DNA of 64,000 nt from Clavelina lepadiformis. Lineage: Eukaryota > Chordata > Ascidiacea > Aplousobranchia > Clavelinidae. Under the pieces are notes generated by a model, which had not been told where the DNA came from, ran no database searches, and was given only the letters and a program-made list of their open reading frames with translations. Position numbers and translations under genes: made by a program. The stretch's first letter is position 1, and every line of letters starts with the position of its first letter. The stretch spans positions 10,213,856 to 10,277,855 of the forward strand of contig NC_135246.1 of assembly GCF_947623445.1 (NCBI RefSeq). The letters are read 5' to 3'. Shown one piece after another: positions 31,902 through 41,637 of the stretch.

Positions 31902-31974
31902 TGCCTCGACCCGGGATTGAACCAGGGACCTTTAGATCTTCAGTCTAACGCTCTCCCAACTGAGCTATCGAGGC
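31902..31974 (-). tRNA. tRNA-Phe (GAA), unit 23
   Basis: Same as unit 1 Phe (G20). Confidence 0.96.
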
Positions 31975-31980
31975 AAGCTT

Positions 31981-32054
31981 TGGCCAATACGGGGCTCGAA
32001 CCCGCGACATTCGCGTTATTAGCACGACGCTCTAACCAACTGAGCTAATCGGCC
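31981..32054 (-). tRNA. tRNA-Ile (AAU), unit 23
   Basis: Same as unit 4 Ile. Confidence 0.96.
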
Positions 32055-32304
32055 TCGATTGTTTGGGGTCCAAAACAACGATTAATTTCACCATTATTCC
32101 GACTTTGAAATTTTTGTTTTATTGAAGAATTTTCTGCCAAATTGAGAATTTTTCTTTCAGCAATCCATTTCTCTAAGTTATCACGGCATATACCTCCCTA
32201 TTAACGAACAACAATCCTTATTCTTCAAAACATTTTTGTCATCAAATGGAAAATACACTTTCTGGGCACTCACACGAAACGTTATCCAGGTAATGCTAAG
32301 AAAA

Positions 32305-32375
32305 TGCATTGACCGGGAATCGAACCCGGGCCTCCCGCGTGGCAGGCGAAAATTCTACCACTGAACCATCAATGC
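32305..32375 (-). tRNA. tRNA-Gly (GCC), unit 23, internal T4
   Basis: C27 is T, leaving a T27-G43 wobble in the anticodon stem. The change also creates TTTT inside the gene on the minus strand (32349-32352), between D and anticodon stems. T4 is a stop signal for RNA polymerase III, so much of the transcript may end early. Shared with unit 24. Confidence 0.9.
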
Positions 32376-32382
32376 ATGCACT

Positions 32383-32454
32383 TTCCCAGACCGGGAATCG
32401 AACCCGGGCCGCCTGGGTGAAAGCCAGGAATCCTGACCACTAGACCATCTGGGA
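32383..32454 (-). tRNA. tRNA-Glu (UUC), unit 24
   Basis: Same as unit 2 Glu; the transposon lies 180 bp upstream of its 5' end. Confidence 0.96.
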
Positions 32455-32634
32455 GCGGCGATCGATCTTTATTTGATCCAGTAAATATACTTTGACTGAA
32501 ATCCGGCTCAAGGGATCATGAGCCAATTTTTAAAAAATAGGCTTTTCAATGCAAAGTACATTTAACTAAGAAGCTACTGTCGTAAATCCACTTCACGAGC
32601 CTCCATCAATATTCGCTTGCAACAATATCTAGGC

Positions 32635-32994
32635 CAGGCATGCACAACATACGGCCCGCGGGCCGCATGCGGCCCGCGAAACCTTTTCATGCGGCCCGCG
32701 AGGTATTCCGTGATTTCGCTCATTCAGGCATTTTCTCCACGGTTACAGTTACATAATCAACGAATCCGATGCTTTACCGCCGCTAAGCGTTAAAAACAAC
32801 TAGATACTGTAGTGCGAGAGGCAACCGTCTCTTGACAGTAACCATCTTCTCAACGATATCTCTTATTCAACGGTTAATCGGTCACATTATATAAAGTAGG
32901 CTACACGTTAGTTACAACAACGTTAGCACGCGGCCCGCGAAAAATATTTTTTCGCTAAAACGGCCCGTGTACTGTTTTGAGTTGTGCATGCCTG
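32635..32994. mobile_element. Non-autonomous hAT-type DNA transposon, copy 1
   Basis: A 360-bp insertion in the long spacer, found by comparison with empty units. Perfect 14-bp terminal inverted repeats (CAGGCATGCACAAC) flanked by the 8-bp target duplication atctaggc (32627-32634 and 32995-33002), which occurs once in empty units. The 8-bp duplication and the CAGG start fit the hAT superfamily. Subterminal CpG-rich motifs of the type gcggcccgcga occur several times near both ends. No open frame of note, so it depends on a transposase made elsewhere. Confidence 0.9.
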
Positions 32995-33677
32995 ATCTAG
33001 GCTAAGAATGCCTACATTCTCAATTTGACAGAATTACAAAATAATAACAAACCAGCCCACGTCGACGTCACATGCACATTGCACTTCGACATTTTTCATC
33101 CAGTAGATATGACGCATTGGTTGCGAAATCGTCATAAACACAATGTTTCCAGCTGAAAAATGTGTTCCTAATGCGAACTGACACCTCAACAAAACAAAGT
33201 GAACGAAATTAGTTGCCTCGACACGCGATTGAACCAGGGACCATTGAACATTAAACCAAGAAGCTACTATCGCAAAACTACATCACGAGCCTTCCTCAAT
33301 TTTGGCTTGCAACGATATATAGGCTAGGAATGCCTACATTCTTAGTTTGGACAGAATCATTTTACTAAAATTTATAAAACAACCACCTAAGTTTTACAGC
33401 ATGTTTTGAGAGTAAAAGTTTCGGACAACTAATCCACGGAAAACAAATATGCGACTTCTAAATAATTTACAGCTTAGCCTGGACCTGCAATACGCTATCG
33501 CCAAAACCATATCAAACCAGCCCACGTCGACGTCACATGCGCATTGGACTGCAACATTTTTCGTCTTTTTAATATCACGCATTGGTGGAGACCTCGTCAC
33601 ACATAAAATGTTCCCGCTTAAAATTGTGTTCCTAAAAGGAAATGACTTCTCAAAAGAACGAAGTAATCGAAATTAGT

Positions 33678-33750
33678 TGCCTCGACCCGGGATTGAACCA
33701 GGGACCTTTAGATCTTCAGTCTAACGCTCTCCCAACTGAGCTATCGAGGC
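33678..33750 (-). tRNA. tRNA-Phe (GAA), unit 24
   Basis: Same as unit 1 Phe. Confidence 0.96.
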
Positions 33751-33756
33751 AAGCTT

Positions 33757-33830
33757 TGGCCAATACGGGGCTCGAACCCGCGACATTCGCGTTATTAGCA
33801 CGACGCTCTAACCAACTGAGCTAATCGGCC
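33757..33830 (-). tRNA. tRNA-Ile (AAU), unit 24
   Basis: Same as unit 4 Ile. Confidence 0.96.
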
Positions 33831-34080
33831 TCGATTGTTTGGGGTCCAAAACAACGATTAATTTCACCATTATTCCGACTTTGAAATTTTTGTTTTATTG
33901 AAGAATTTTCTGCCAAATTGAGAATTTTTCTTTCAGCAATCCATTTCTCTAAGTTATCACGGCATATACCTCCCTATTAACGAACAACAATCCTTATTCT
34001 TCAAAACATTTTTGTCATCAAAGCGAAAATACACTTTCTGGGCACTCACACGAAACGTTATCCAGGTAATGCTAAGAAAA

Positions 34081-34151
34081 TGCATTGACCGGGAATCGAA
34101 CCCGGGCCTCCCGCGTGGCAGGCGAAAATTCTACCACTGAACCATCAATGC
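34081..34151 (-). tRNA. tRNA-Gly (GCC), unit 24, internal T4
   Basis: As unit 23 Gly; TTTT on the minus strand at 34125-34128. Confidence 0.9.
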
Positions 34152-34158
34152 ATGCACT

Positions 34159-34230
34159 TTCCCAGACCGGGAATCGAACCCGGGCCGCCTGGGTGAAAGC
34201 CAGGAATCCTGACCACTAGACCATCTGGGA
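34159..34230 (-). tRNA. tRNA-Glu (UUC), unit 25
   Basis: Same as unit 2 Glu. Confidence 0.96.
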
Positions 34231-34410
34231 GCGGCGATCGATCTTTATTTGATCCAGTAAATATACTTTGACTGAAATCCGGCTCAAGGGATCATGAGCC
34301 AATTTTTAAAAAATAGGCTTTTCAATGCAAAGTACATTTAACTAAGAAGCTACTGTCGTAAATCCACTTCACGAGCCTCCATCAATATTCGCTTGCAACA
34401 ATATCTAGGC

Positions 34411-34770
34411 CAGGCATGCACAACATACGGCCCGCGGGCCGCATGCGGCCCGCGAAACCTTTTCATGCGGCCCGCGAGGTATTCCGTGATTTCGCTCATT
34501 CAGGCATTTTCTCCACGGTTACAGTTACATAATCAACGAATCCGATGCTTTACCGCCGCTAAGCGTTAAAAACAACTAGATACTGTAGTGCGAGAGGCAA
34601 CCGTCTCTTGACAGTAACCATCTTCTCAACGATATCTCTTATTCAACGGTTAATCGGTCACATTATATAAAGTAGGCTACACGTTAGTTACAACAACGTT
34701 AGCACGCGGCCCGCGAAAAATATTTTTTCGCTAAAACGGCCCGTGTACTGTTTTGAGTTGTGCATGCCTG
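34411..34770. mobile_element. Non-autonomous hAT-type DNA transposon, copy 2
   Basis: No difference seen from copy 1, with the same target site atctaggc (34403-34410 and 34771-34778). It arose by duplication of the unit, not by a second insertion. Confidence 0.9.
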
Positions 34771-35453
34771 ATCTAGGCTAAGAATGCCTACATTCTCAAT
34801 TTGACAGAATTACAAAATAATAACAAACCAGCCCACGTCGACGTCACATGCACATTGCACTTCGACATTTTTCATCCAGTAGATATGACGCATTGGTTGC
34901 GAAATCGTCATAAACACAATGTTTCCAGCTGAAAAATGTGTTCCTAATGCGAACTGACACCTCAACAAAACAAAGTGAACGAAATTAGTTGCCTCGACAC
35001 GCGATTGAACCAGGGACCATTGAACATTAAACCAAGAAGCTACTATCGCAAAACTACATCACGAGCCTTCCTCAATTTTGGCTTGCAACGATATATAGGC
35101 TAGGAATGCCTACATTCTTAGTTTGGACAGAATCATTTTACTAAAATTTATAAAACAACCACCTAAGTTTTACAGCATGTTTTGAGAGTAAAAGTTTCGG
35201 ACAACTAATCCACGGAAAACAAATATGCGACTTCTAAATAATTTACAGCTTAGCCTGGACCTGCAATACGCTATCGCCAAAACCATATCAAACCAGCCCA
35301 CGTCGACGTCACATGCGCATTGGACTGCAACATTTTTCGTCTTTTTAATATCACGCATTGGTGGAGACCTCGTCACACATAAAATGTTCCCGCTTAAAAT
35401 TGTGTTCCTAAAAGGAAATGACTTCTCAAAAGAACGAAGTAATCGAAATTAGT

Positions 35454-35526
35454 TGCCTCGACCCGGGATTGAACCAGGGACCTTTAGATCTTCAGTCTAA
35501 CGCTCTCCCAACTGAGCTATCGAGGC
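35454..35526 (-). tRNA. tRNA-Phe (GAA), unit 25
   Basis: Same as unit 1 Phe. Confidence 0.96.
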
Positions 35527-35532
35527 AAGCTT

Positions 35533-35606
35533 TGGCCAATACGGGGCTCGAACCCGCGACATTCGCGTTATTAGCACGACGCTCTAATCAACTGAGCTAA
35601 TCGGCC
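35533..35606 (-). tRNA. tRNA-Ile (AAU), unit 25, G19 lost
   Basis: As unit 20 Ile (base 35588). Confidence 0.9.
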
Positions 35607-35855
35607 TCGATTGTTTGGGGTACAAAACAACGATTAATTTCACCATTATTCCGACTTTGAAATTTTTGTTTATTGAAGAATTTTCTGGCAAATTGAGAAT
35701 TTTTCTTTCAGCAATCCATTTCTCTAAGTTATCACGGCATATACCTCCCTATTAACGAACAACAATCCTTATTCTTCAAAACATTTTTGTCATCAAAGCG
35801 AAAATACACTTTCTGGGCACTCACACGAAAGGTTATCCAGGTAATGTTAAGAAAA

Positions 35856-35926
35856 TGCATTGACCGGAAATCGAACCCGGGCCTCCCGCGTGGCAGGCGA
35901 GAATTCTACCACTGAACCATCAATGC
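35856..35926 (-). tRNA. tRNA-Gly (GCC), unit 25, T61 variant
   Basis: C61 is T: the last B-box base is changed and the G53-C61 pair becomes a wobble. T4 stop intact. Confidence 0.9.
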
Positions 35927-35933
35927 ATGCACT

Positions 35934-36005
35934 TTCCCAGACCGGGAATCGAACCCGGGCCGCCTGGGTGAAAGCCAGGAATCCTGACCACTAGACCATC
36001 TGGGA
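35934..36005 (-). tRNA. tRNA-Glu (UUC), unit 26
   Basis: Same as unit 2 Glu. Confidence 0.96.
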
Positions 36006-36860
36006 GCGGCGATCGATCTTTATTTGATCCAGTAAATATACTTTGACTGAAATCCGGCTCAAGGGATCATGAGCCAATTTTTTAAAAATAGGCTTTTCAA
36101 TGCAAAGTACATTTAACTAAGAAGCTACTGTCGTAGAACCACTTCACGAGCCTCCATCAATATTCGCTTGCAACAAGATCTAGGCTAAGAATGCCTACAT
36201 TCTCAGTTTGACAGAATTACAAAATAATAACAAACCAGCCCACGTCGACGTCACATGCACATTGCACTTCGACATTTTTCATCCAGTAGATATGACGCAT
36301 TGGTTGCGAAATCGTCATAAACACAGTGTTTCCAGCTGAAAAATGTGTTCCTAATGCGAACTGACACCTCAACAAAACAAAGTGAACGAAATTAGTTGCC
36401 TCGACACGCGATTGAACCAGGGACCATTGAACATTAAACCAAGAAGCTACTATCGCAAAACTACATCACGAGCCTTCCTCAATTTTGGCTTGCAACGATA
36501 TATAGGCTAGGAATGCCTACATTCTTAGTTTGGACAGAATCATTTTACTAAAATTTATAAAACAACCACTTAAGCTTTACAGCATGTTTTGAGAGTAAAA
36601 GTTTCGGACAACTAATCCACGGAAAACAAATATGCGACTTCTAAATAATTTACAGCTTAGCCTGGACCTGCAATACGCTATCGCCAAAACCATATCAAAC
36701 CAGCCCACGTCGACGTCACATGCGCATTGGACTGCAACATTTTTCGTCTTTTTAATATCACGCATTGGTGGAGACCTCGTCACACATAAAATGTTCCCGC
36801 TTAAAATTGTGTTCCTAAAAGGAAATGACTTCTCAAAAGAACGAAGTAATCGAAATTAGT

Positions 36861-36933
36861 TGCCTCGACCCGGGATTGAACCAGGGACCTTTAGATCTTC
36901 AGTCTAACGCTCTCCCAACTGAGCTATCGAGGC
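36861..36933 (-). tRNA. tRNA-Phe (GAA), unit 26
   Basis: Same as unit 1 Phe. Confidence 0.96.
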
Positions 36934-36939
36934 AAGCTT

Positions 36940-37013
36940 TGGCCAATACGGGGCTCGAACCCGCGACATTCGCGTTATTAGCACGACGCTCTAACCAACT
37001 GAGCTAATCGGCC
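36940..37013 (-). tRNA. tRNA-Ile (AAU), unit 26
   Basis: Same as unit 4 Ile. Confidence 0.96.
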
Positions 37014-37259
37014 TCGATTGTTTGGGGTCTAAAACAACGATTAATTTCACCATTATTCCGACTTTGAAATTTTTGTTTTATTGAAGAATTTTCTGGCAAA
37101 TTGAGAATTTGTCTTTCAGCAATCCATTTCTCTAAGTTATCACGGCATATACCTCCCTATTAACGAACAACAATCCTTATTCTTCAAAACATTTTTGTCA
37201 TCAGAGCGAAAATAAACTTTCTGGGCACTCACACGAAAGGTTATCCAGGTAATGTTAAG

Positions 37260-37262
37260 AAA
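37260..37262 (-). terminator. Weakened T3 terminator after Gly, unit 26
   Basis: Minus strand reads AATTTCTT after Gly instead of ATTTTCTT, so only three T remain. Read-through to the T4 about 50 nt on is likely. Confidence 0.75.
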
Positions 37263-37263
37263 T

Positions 37264-37334
37264 TGCATTGACCGGAAATCGAACCCGGGCCTCCCGCGTG
37301 GCAGGCGAGAATTCTACCACTGAACCATCAATGC
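37264..37334 (-). tRNA. tRNA-Gly (GCC), unit 26, T61 variant
   Basis: As unit 25 Gly, combined with the T3 stop. Confidence 0.9.
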
Positions 37335-37341
37335 ATGCACT

Positions 37342-37413
37342 TTCCCAGACCGGGAATCGAACCCGGGCCGCCTGGGTGAAAGCCAGGAATCCTGACCACT
37401 AGACCATCTGGGA
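37342..37413 (-). tRNA. tRNA-Glu (UUC), unit 27
   Basis: Same as unit 2 Glu. Confidence 0.96.
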
Positions 37414-38268
37414 GCGGCGATCGATCTTTATTTGATCCAGTAAATATACTTTGACTGAAATCCGGCTCAAGGGATCATGAGCCAATTTTTAAAAAATAGG
37501 CTTTTCAATGCAAAGTACATTTAACTAAGAAGCTACTGTCGTAGAACCACTTCACGAGCCTCCATCAATATTCGCTTGCAACAAGATCTAGGCTAAGAAT
37601 GCCTACATTCTCAGTTTGACAGAATTACAAAATAATAACAAACCAGCCCACGTCGACGTCACATGCACATTGCACTTCGACATTTTTCATCCAGTAGATA
37701 TGACGCATTGGTTGCGAAATCGTCATAAACACAGTGTTTCCAGCTGAAAAATGTGTTCCTAATGCGAACTGACACCTCAACAAAACAAAGTGAACGAAAT
37801 TAGTTGCCTCGACACGCGATTGAACCAGGGACCATTGAACATTAAACCAAGAAGCTACTATCGCAAAACTACATCACGAGCCTTCCTCAATTTTGGCTTG
37901 CAACGATATATAGGCTAGGAATGCCTACATTCTTAGTTTGGACAGAATCATTTTACTAAAATTTATAAAACAACCACCTAAGCTTTACAGCATGTTTTGA
38001 GAGTAAAAGTTTCGGACAACTAATCCACGGAAAACAAATATGCGACTTCTAAATAATTTACAGCTTAGCCTGGACCTGCAATACGCTATCGCCAAAACCA
38101 TATCACACCAGCCCACGTCGACGTCACATGCGCATTGGACTGCAACATTTTTCGTCTTTTTAATATCACGCATTGGTGGAGACCTCGTCACACATAAAAT
38201 GTTCCCGCTTAAAATTGTGTTCCTAAAAGGAAATGACTTCTCAAAAGAACGAAGTAATCGAAATTAGT

Positions 38269-38341
38269 TGCCTCGACCCGGGATTGAACCAGGGACCTTT
38301 AGATCTTCAGTCTAACGCTCTCCCAACTGAGCTATCGAGGC
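38269..38341 (-). tRNA. tRNA-Phe (GAA), unit 27
   Basis: Same as unit 1 Phe. Confidence 0.96.
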
Positions 38342-38347
38342 AAGCTT

Positions 38348-38421
38348 TGGCCAATACGGGGCTCGAACCCGCGACATTCGCGTTATTAGCACGACGCTCT
38401 AACCAACTGAGCTAATCGGCC
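38348..38421 (-). tRNA. tRNA-Ile (AAU), unit 27
   Basis: Same as unit 4 Ile. Confidence 0.96.
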
Positions 38422-38667
38422 TCGATTGTTTGGGGTCCAAAACAACGATTAATTTCACCATTATTCCGACTTTGAAATTTTTGTTTTATTGAAGAATTTT
38501 CTGGCAAATTGAGAATTTTTCTTTCAGCAATCCATTTCTCTAAGTTATCACGGCATATACCTCCCTATTAACGAACAACAATCCTTATTCTTCAAAACAT
38601 TTTTGTCATCAAAGCGAAAATAAACTTTCTGGGCACTCACACGAAAGGTTATCCAGGTAATGTTAAG

Positions 38668-38670
38668 AAA
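38668..38670 (-). terminator. Weakened T3 terminator after Gly, unit 27
   Basis: As in unit 26. Confidence 0.75.
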
Positions 38671-38671
38671 T

Positions 38672-38742
38672 TGCATTGACCAGAAATCGAACCCGGGCCT
38701 CCCGCGTTGCAGGCGAGAATTCTACCACTGAACCATCAATGC
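38672..38742 (-). tRNA. Gly-type tRNA with GCA (Cys) anticodon, unit 27
   Basis: Gly body with one change in the anticodon loop: CTGCCAC becomes CTGCAAC (base 38708), so the anticodon (38708-38710) is GCA, which reads Cys codons UGC and UGU. Also T61 and T63 in the T stem (two wobbles) and a T3 stop. C35 and C36 are known Gly identity bases, so GlyRS recognition should fall. It is either an unexpressed variant or a potential miscoding tRNA. Confidence 0.88.
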
Positions 38743-38749
38743 ATGCACT

Positions 38750-38821
38750 TTCCCAGACCGGGAATCGAACCCGGGCCGCCTGGGTGAAAGCCAGGAATCC
38801 TGACCACTAGACCATCTGGGA
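38750..38821 (-). tRNA. tRNA-Glu (UUC), unit 28
   Basis: Same as unit 2 Glu. Confidence 0.96.
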
Positions 38822-39676
38822 GCGGCGATCGATCTTTATTTGATCCAGTAAATATACTTTGACTGAAATCCGGCTCAAGGGATCATGATCCAATTTTTAA
38901 AAAATAGGTTTTTCAATGCAAAGTACATTTAACTAAGAAGCTACTGTCGTAGAACCACTTCACGAGCCTCCATCAATATTCGCTTGCAACGAGATCTAGG
39001 CTAAGAATGCCTACATTCTCAGTTTGACAGAATTACAAAATAATAACAAACCAGCCCACGTCGACGTCACATGCACATTGCACTTCGACATTTTTCATCC
39101 AGTAGATATGACGCATTGGTTGCGAAATCGTCATAAACACAGTGTTTCCAGCTGAAAAATGTGTTCCTAATGCGAACTGACACCTCAACAAAACAAAGTG
39201 AACGAAATTAGTTGCCTCGACACGCGATTGAACCAGGGATCATTGAACATTAAACCAAGAAGCTACTATCGCAAAACTACATCACGAGCCTTCCTCAATT
39301 TTGGCTTGCAACGATATATAGGCTAGGAATGCCTACATTCTTAGTTTGGACAGAATCATTTTACTAAAATTTATAAAACAACCACCTAAGCTTTACAGCA
39401 TGTTTTGAGAGTAAAAGTTTCGGACAACTAATCCACGGAAAACAAATATGCGACTTCTAAATAATTTACAGCTTAGCCTGGACCTGCAATACGCTATCGC
39501 CAAAACCATATCACACCAGCCCACGTCGACGTCACATGCGCATTGGACTGCAACATTTTTCGTCTTTTTAATATCACGCATTGGTGGAGACCTCGTCACA
39601 CATAAAATGTTCCCGCTTAAAATTGTGTTCCTAAAAGGAAATGACTTCTCAAAAGAACGAAGTAATCGAAATTAGT

Positions 39677-39749
39677 TGCCTCGACCCGGGATTGAACCAG
39701 AGACCTTTAGATCTTCAGTCTAACGCTCTCCCAACTGAGCTATCGAGGC
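39677..39749 (-). tRNA. tRNA-Phe (GAA), unit 28, T49 variant
   Basis: C49 is T, giving a T49-G65 wobble at the outer T stem. Probably harmless. Confidence 0.94.
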
Positions 39750-39755
39750 AAGCTT

Positions 39756-39829
39756 TGGCCAATACGGGGCTCGAACCCGCGACATTCGCGTTATTAGCAC
39801 GACGCTCTAACCAACTGAGCTAATCGGCC
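39756..39829 (-). tRNA. tRNA-Ile (AAU), unit 28
   Basis: Same as unit 4 Ile. Confidence 0.96.
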
Positions 39830-40075
39830 TCGATTGTTTGGGGTCCAAAACAACGATTAATTTCACCATTATTCCGACTTTGAAATTTTGGTTTTATTCA
39901 AGAATTTTCTGGCAAATTGAGAATTTTTCTTTCAGCAATCCATTTCTCTAAGTTATCACGGCATATACCTCCCTATTAACGAACAACAATCCTTATTCTT
40001 CAAAACATTTTTGTCATCAAAACGAAAATAAACTTTCTGGGCACTCACACGAAAGGTTATCCAGGTAATGTTAAG

Positions 40076-40078
40076 AAA
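40076..40078 (-). terminator. Weakened T3 terminator after Gly, unit 28
   Basis: As in unit 26. Confidence 0.75.
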
Positions 40079-40079
40079 T

Positions 40080-40150
40080 TGCATTGACCAGAAATCGAAC
40101 CCGGGCCTCCCGCGTTGCAGGCGAGAATTCTACCACTGAACCATCAATGC
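40080..40150 (-). tRNA. Gly-type tRNA with GCA (Cys) anticodon, unit 28
   Basis: Same changes as unit 27 Gly; anticodon at 40116-40118. Confidence 0.88.
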
Positions 40151-40157
40151 ATGCACT

Positions 40158-40229
40158 TTCCCAGACCGGGAATCGAACCCGGGCCGCCTGGGTGAAAGCC
40201 AGGAATCCTGACCACTAGACCATCTGGGA
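40158..40229 (-). tRNA. tRNA-Glu (UUC), unit 29
   Basis: Same as unit 2 Glu. Confidence 0.96.
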
Positions 40230-41084
40230 GCGGCGATCGATCTTTATTTGATCCAGTAAATATACTTTGACTGAAATCCGGCTCAAGGGATCATGATCCA
40301 ATTTTTAAAAAATAGGCTTTTCAATGCAAAGTACATTTAACTAAGAAGCTACTGTCGTAGAACCACTTCACGAGCCTCCATCAATATTCGCTTGCAACGA
40401 GATCTAGGCTAAGAATGCCTACATTCTCAGTTTGACAGAATTACAAAATAATAACAAACCAGCCCACGTCGACGTCACATGCACATTGCACTTCGACATT
40501 TTTCATCCAGTAGATATGACGCATTGGTTGCGAAATCGTCATAAACACAGTGTTTCCAGCTGAAAAATGTGTTCCTAATGCGAACTGACACCTCAACAAA
40601 ACAAAGTGAACGAAATTAGTTGCCTCGACACGCGATTGAACCAGGGATCATTGAACATTAAACCAAGAAGCTACTATCGCAAAACTACATCACGAGCCTT
40701 CCTCAATTTTGGCTTGCAACGACATATAGGCTAGGAATGCCTACATTCTTAGTTTGGACAGAATCATTTTACTAAAATTTATAAAACAACCACCTAAGCT
40801 TTACAGCATGTTTTGAGAGTAAAAGTTTCGGACAACTAATCCACGGAAAACAAATATGCGACTTCTAAATAATTTACAGCTTAGCCTGGACCTGCAATAC
40901 GCTATCGCCAAAACCATATCAAACCAGCCCACGTCGACGTCACATGCGCATTGGACTGCAACACTTTTCGTCTTTTTAATATCACGCATTGGTGGAGACC
41001 TCGTCACACATAAAATGTTCCCGCTTAAAATTGTGTTCCTAAAAGGAAATGACTTCTCAAAAGAACGAAGTAATCGAAATTAGT

Positions 41085-41157
41085 TGCCTCGACCCGGGAT
41101 TAAACCAGGGACCTTTAGATCTTCAGTCTAACGCTCTCCCAACTGAGCTATCGAGGC
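41085..41157 (-). tRNA. tRNA-Phe (GAA), unit 29, C56 lost
   Basis: T loop TTCAATC becomes TTTAATC: invariant C56 is T (base 41102). C56 is essential for TFIIIC binding at the B box and for the G19-C56 elbow pair, so the gene is probably weak or silent. Shared with units 33 and 40. Confidence 0.88.
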
Positions 41158-41163
41158 AAGCTT

Positions 41164-41237
41164 TGGCCAATACGGGGCTCGAACCCGCGACATTCGCGTT
41201 ATTAGCACGACGCTCTAACCAACTGAGCTAATTGGCC
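41164..41237 (-). tRNA. tRNA-Ile (AAU), unit 29, A5 variant
   Basis: G5 is A, which turns the G5-U68 wobble into an A-U pair. The acceptor stem is fully Watson-Crick; a neutral or stabilising change. Confidence 0.95.
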
Positions 41238-41483
41238 TCGATTGTTTGGGGTCCAAAACAACGATTAGTTTCACCATTATTCCGACTTTGAAATTTTTGT
41301 TTTATTGAAGAATTTTCTGGTAAATTGAGAATTTGTCTTTCAGCAATCCATTTCTCTAAGTTATCACGGCATATACCTCCCTATTAACGAACAACAATCC
41401 TTATTCTTCAAAACATTTTTGTCATCAGAGCGAAAATAAACTTTCTGGGCACTCACACGAAAGGTTATCCAGGTAATGTTAAG

Positions 41484-41486
41484 AAA
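41484..41486 (-). terminator. Weakened T3 terminator after Gly, unit 29
   Basis: As in unit 26. Confidence 0.75.
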
Positions 41487-41487
41487 T

Positions 41488-41558
41488 TGCATTGACCGGA
41501 AATCGAACCCGGGCCTCCCGCGTGGCAGGCGAGAATTCTACCACTGAACCATCAATGC
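41488..41558 (-). tRNA. tRNA-Gly (GCC), unit 29, T61 variant
   Basis: As unit 26 Gly. Confidence 0.9.
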
Positions 41559-41565
41559 ATGCACT

Positions 41566-41637
41566 TTCCCAGACCGGGAATCGAACCCGGGCCGCCTGGG
41601 TGAAAGCCAGGAATCCTGACCACTAGACCATCTGGGA
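41566..41637 (-). tRNA. tRNA-Glu (UUC), unit 30
   Basis: Same as unit 2 Glu. Confidence 0.96.

Larger units (their letters stand above)
30975..32382. repeat. Unit 23, beta left part, new right part
   Basis: Beta to gacttcgtc, then ggggtcc, ctgccaaatt, cacgaaacg and aatgctaag, shared only with unit 24. Private catcaaatgg near 32242. Confidence 0.95.
32383..34158. repeat. Unit 24, 1,776 bp, with hAT insertion
   Basis: catgagcc, gtaaatcc, caatatctagg before the insertion, ctcaatttg after it, ttcgacat, taagttttac with gacctcgtc, ctgccaaatt. A 360-bp transposon plus an 8-bp target duplication add 368 bp. Confidence 0.95.
32383..35933. repeat. 1,776-bp tandem duplication carrying the hAT insertion
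   Basis: Right part of unit 23 plus left part of unit 24 is repeated as right part of unit 24 plus left part of unit 25, with the same insertion at the same base and the same linked changes (gtaaatcc, ctgccaaatt, internal T4 in Gly). The one clear difference noticed is catcaaatgg in unit 23 against catcaaagcg in unit 24. Junctions cannot be placed exactly because the units are too alike. Confidence 0.85.
34159..35933. repeat. Unit 25, 1,775 bp, with hAT insertion
   Basis: Left part as unit 24. Right part from Ile on as unit 20 (Ile A19, ggggtac, ttgtttatt, Gly T61) but without the extra base in Gly. Confidence 0.95.
35934..37341. repeat. Unit 26
   Basis: catgagcc, cacttaagctttac, ggggtct, aatttgtctttc, catcagagcg, aataaact. 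Terminator after Gly shortened. Confidence 0.95.
37342..38749. repeat. Unit 27
   Basis: catgagcc, taagctttac, cacaccagccc in the right arm (shared with unit 28), aataaact. Gly anticodon changed. Confidence 0.95.
38750..40157. repeat. Unit 28
   Basis: catgatcc, private aggtttttc, gggatcatt in the Phe relic, cacaccagccc, ttttggttttattcaag (as units 31 and 38), catcaaaacg, aataaact. Confidence 0.95.
40158..41565. repeat. Unit 29
   Basis: catgatcc, gggatcatt, cgacatata, private acacttttcg, gattagttt, ctggtaaatt, aatttgtctttc and catcagagcg (as unit 26), aataaact. Confidence 0.95.
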
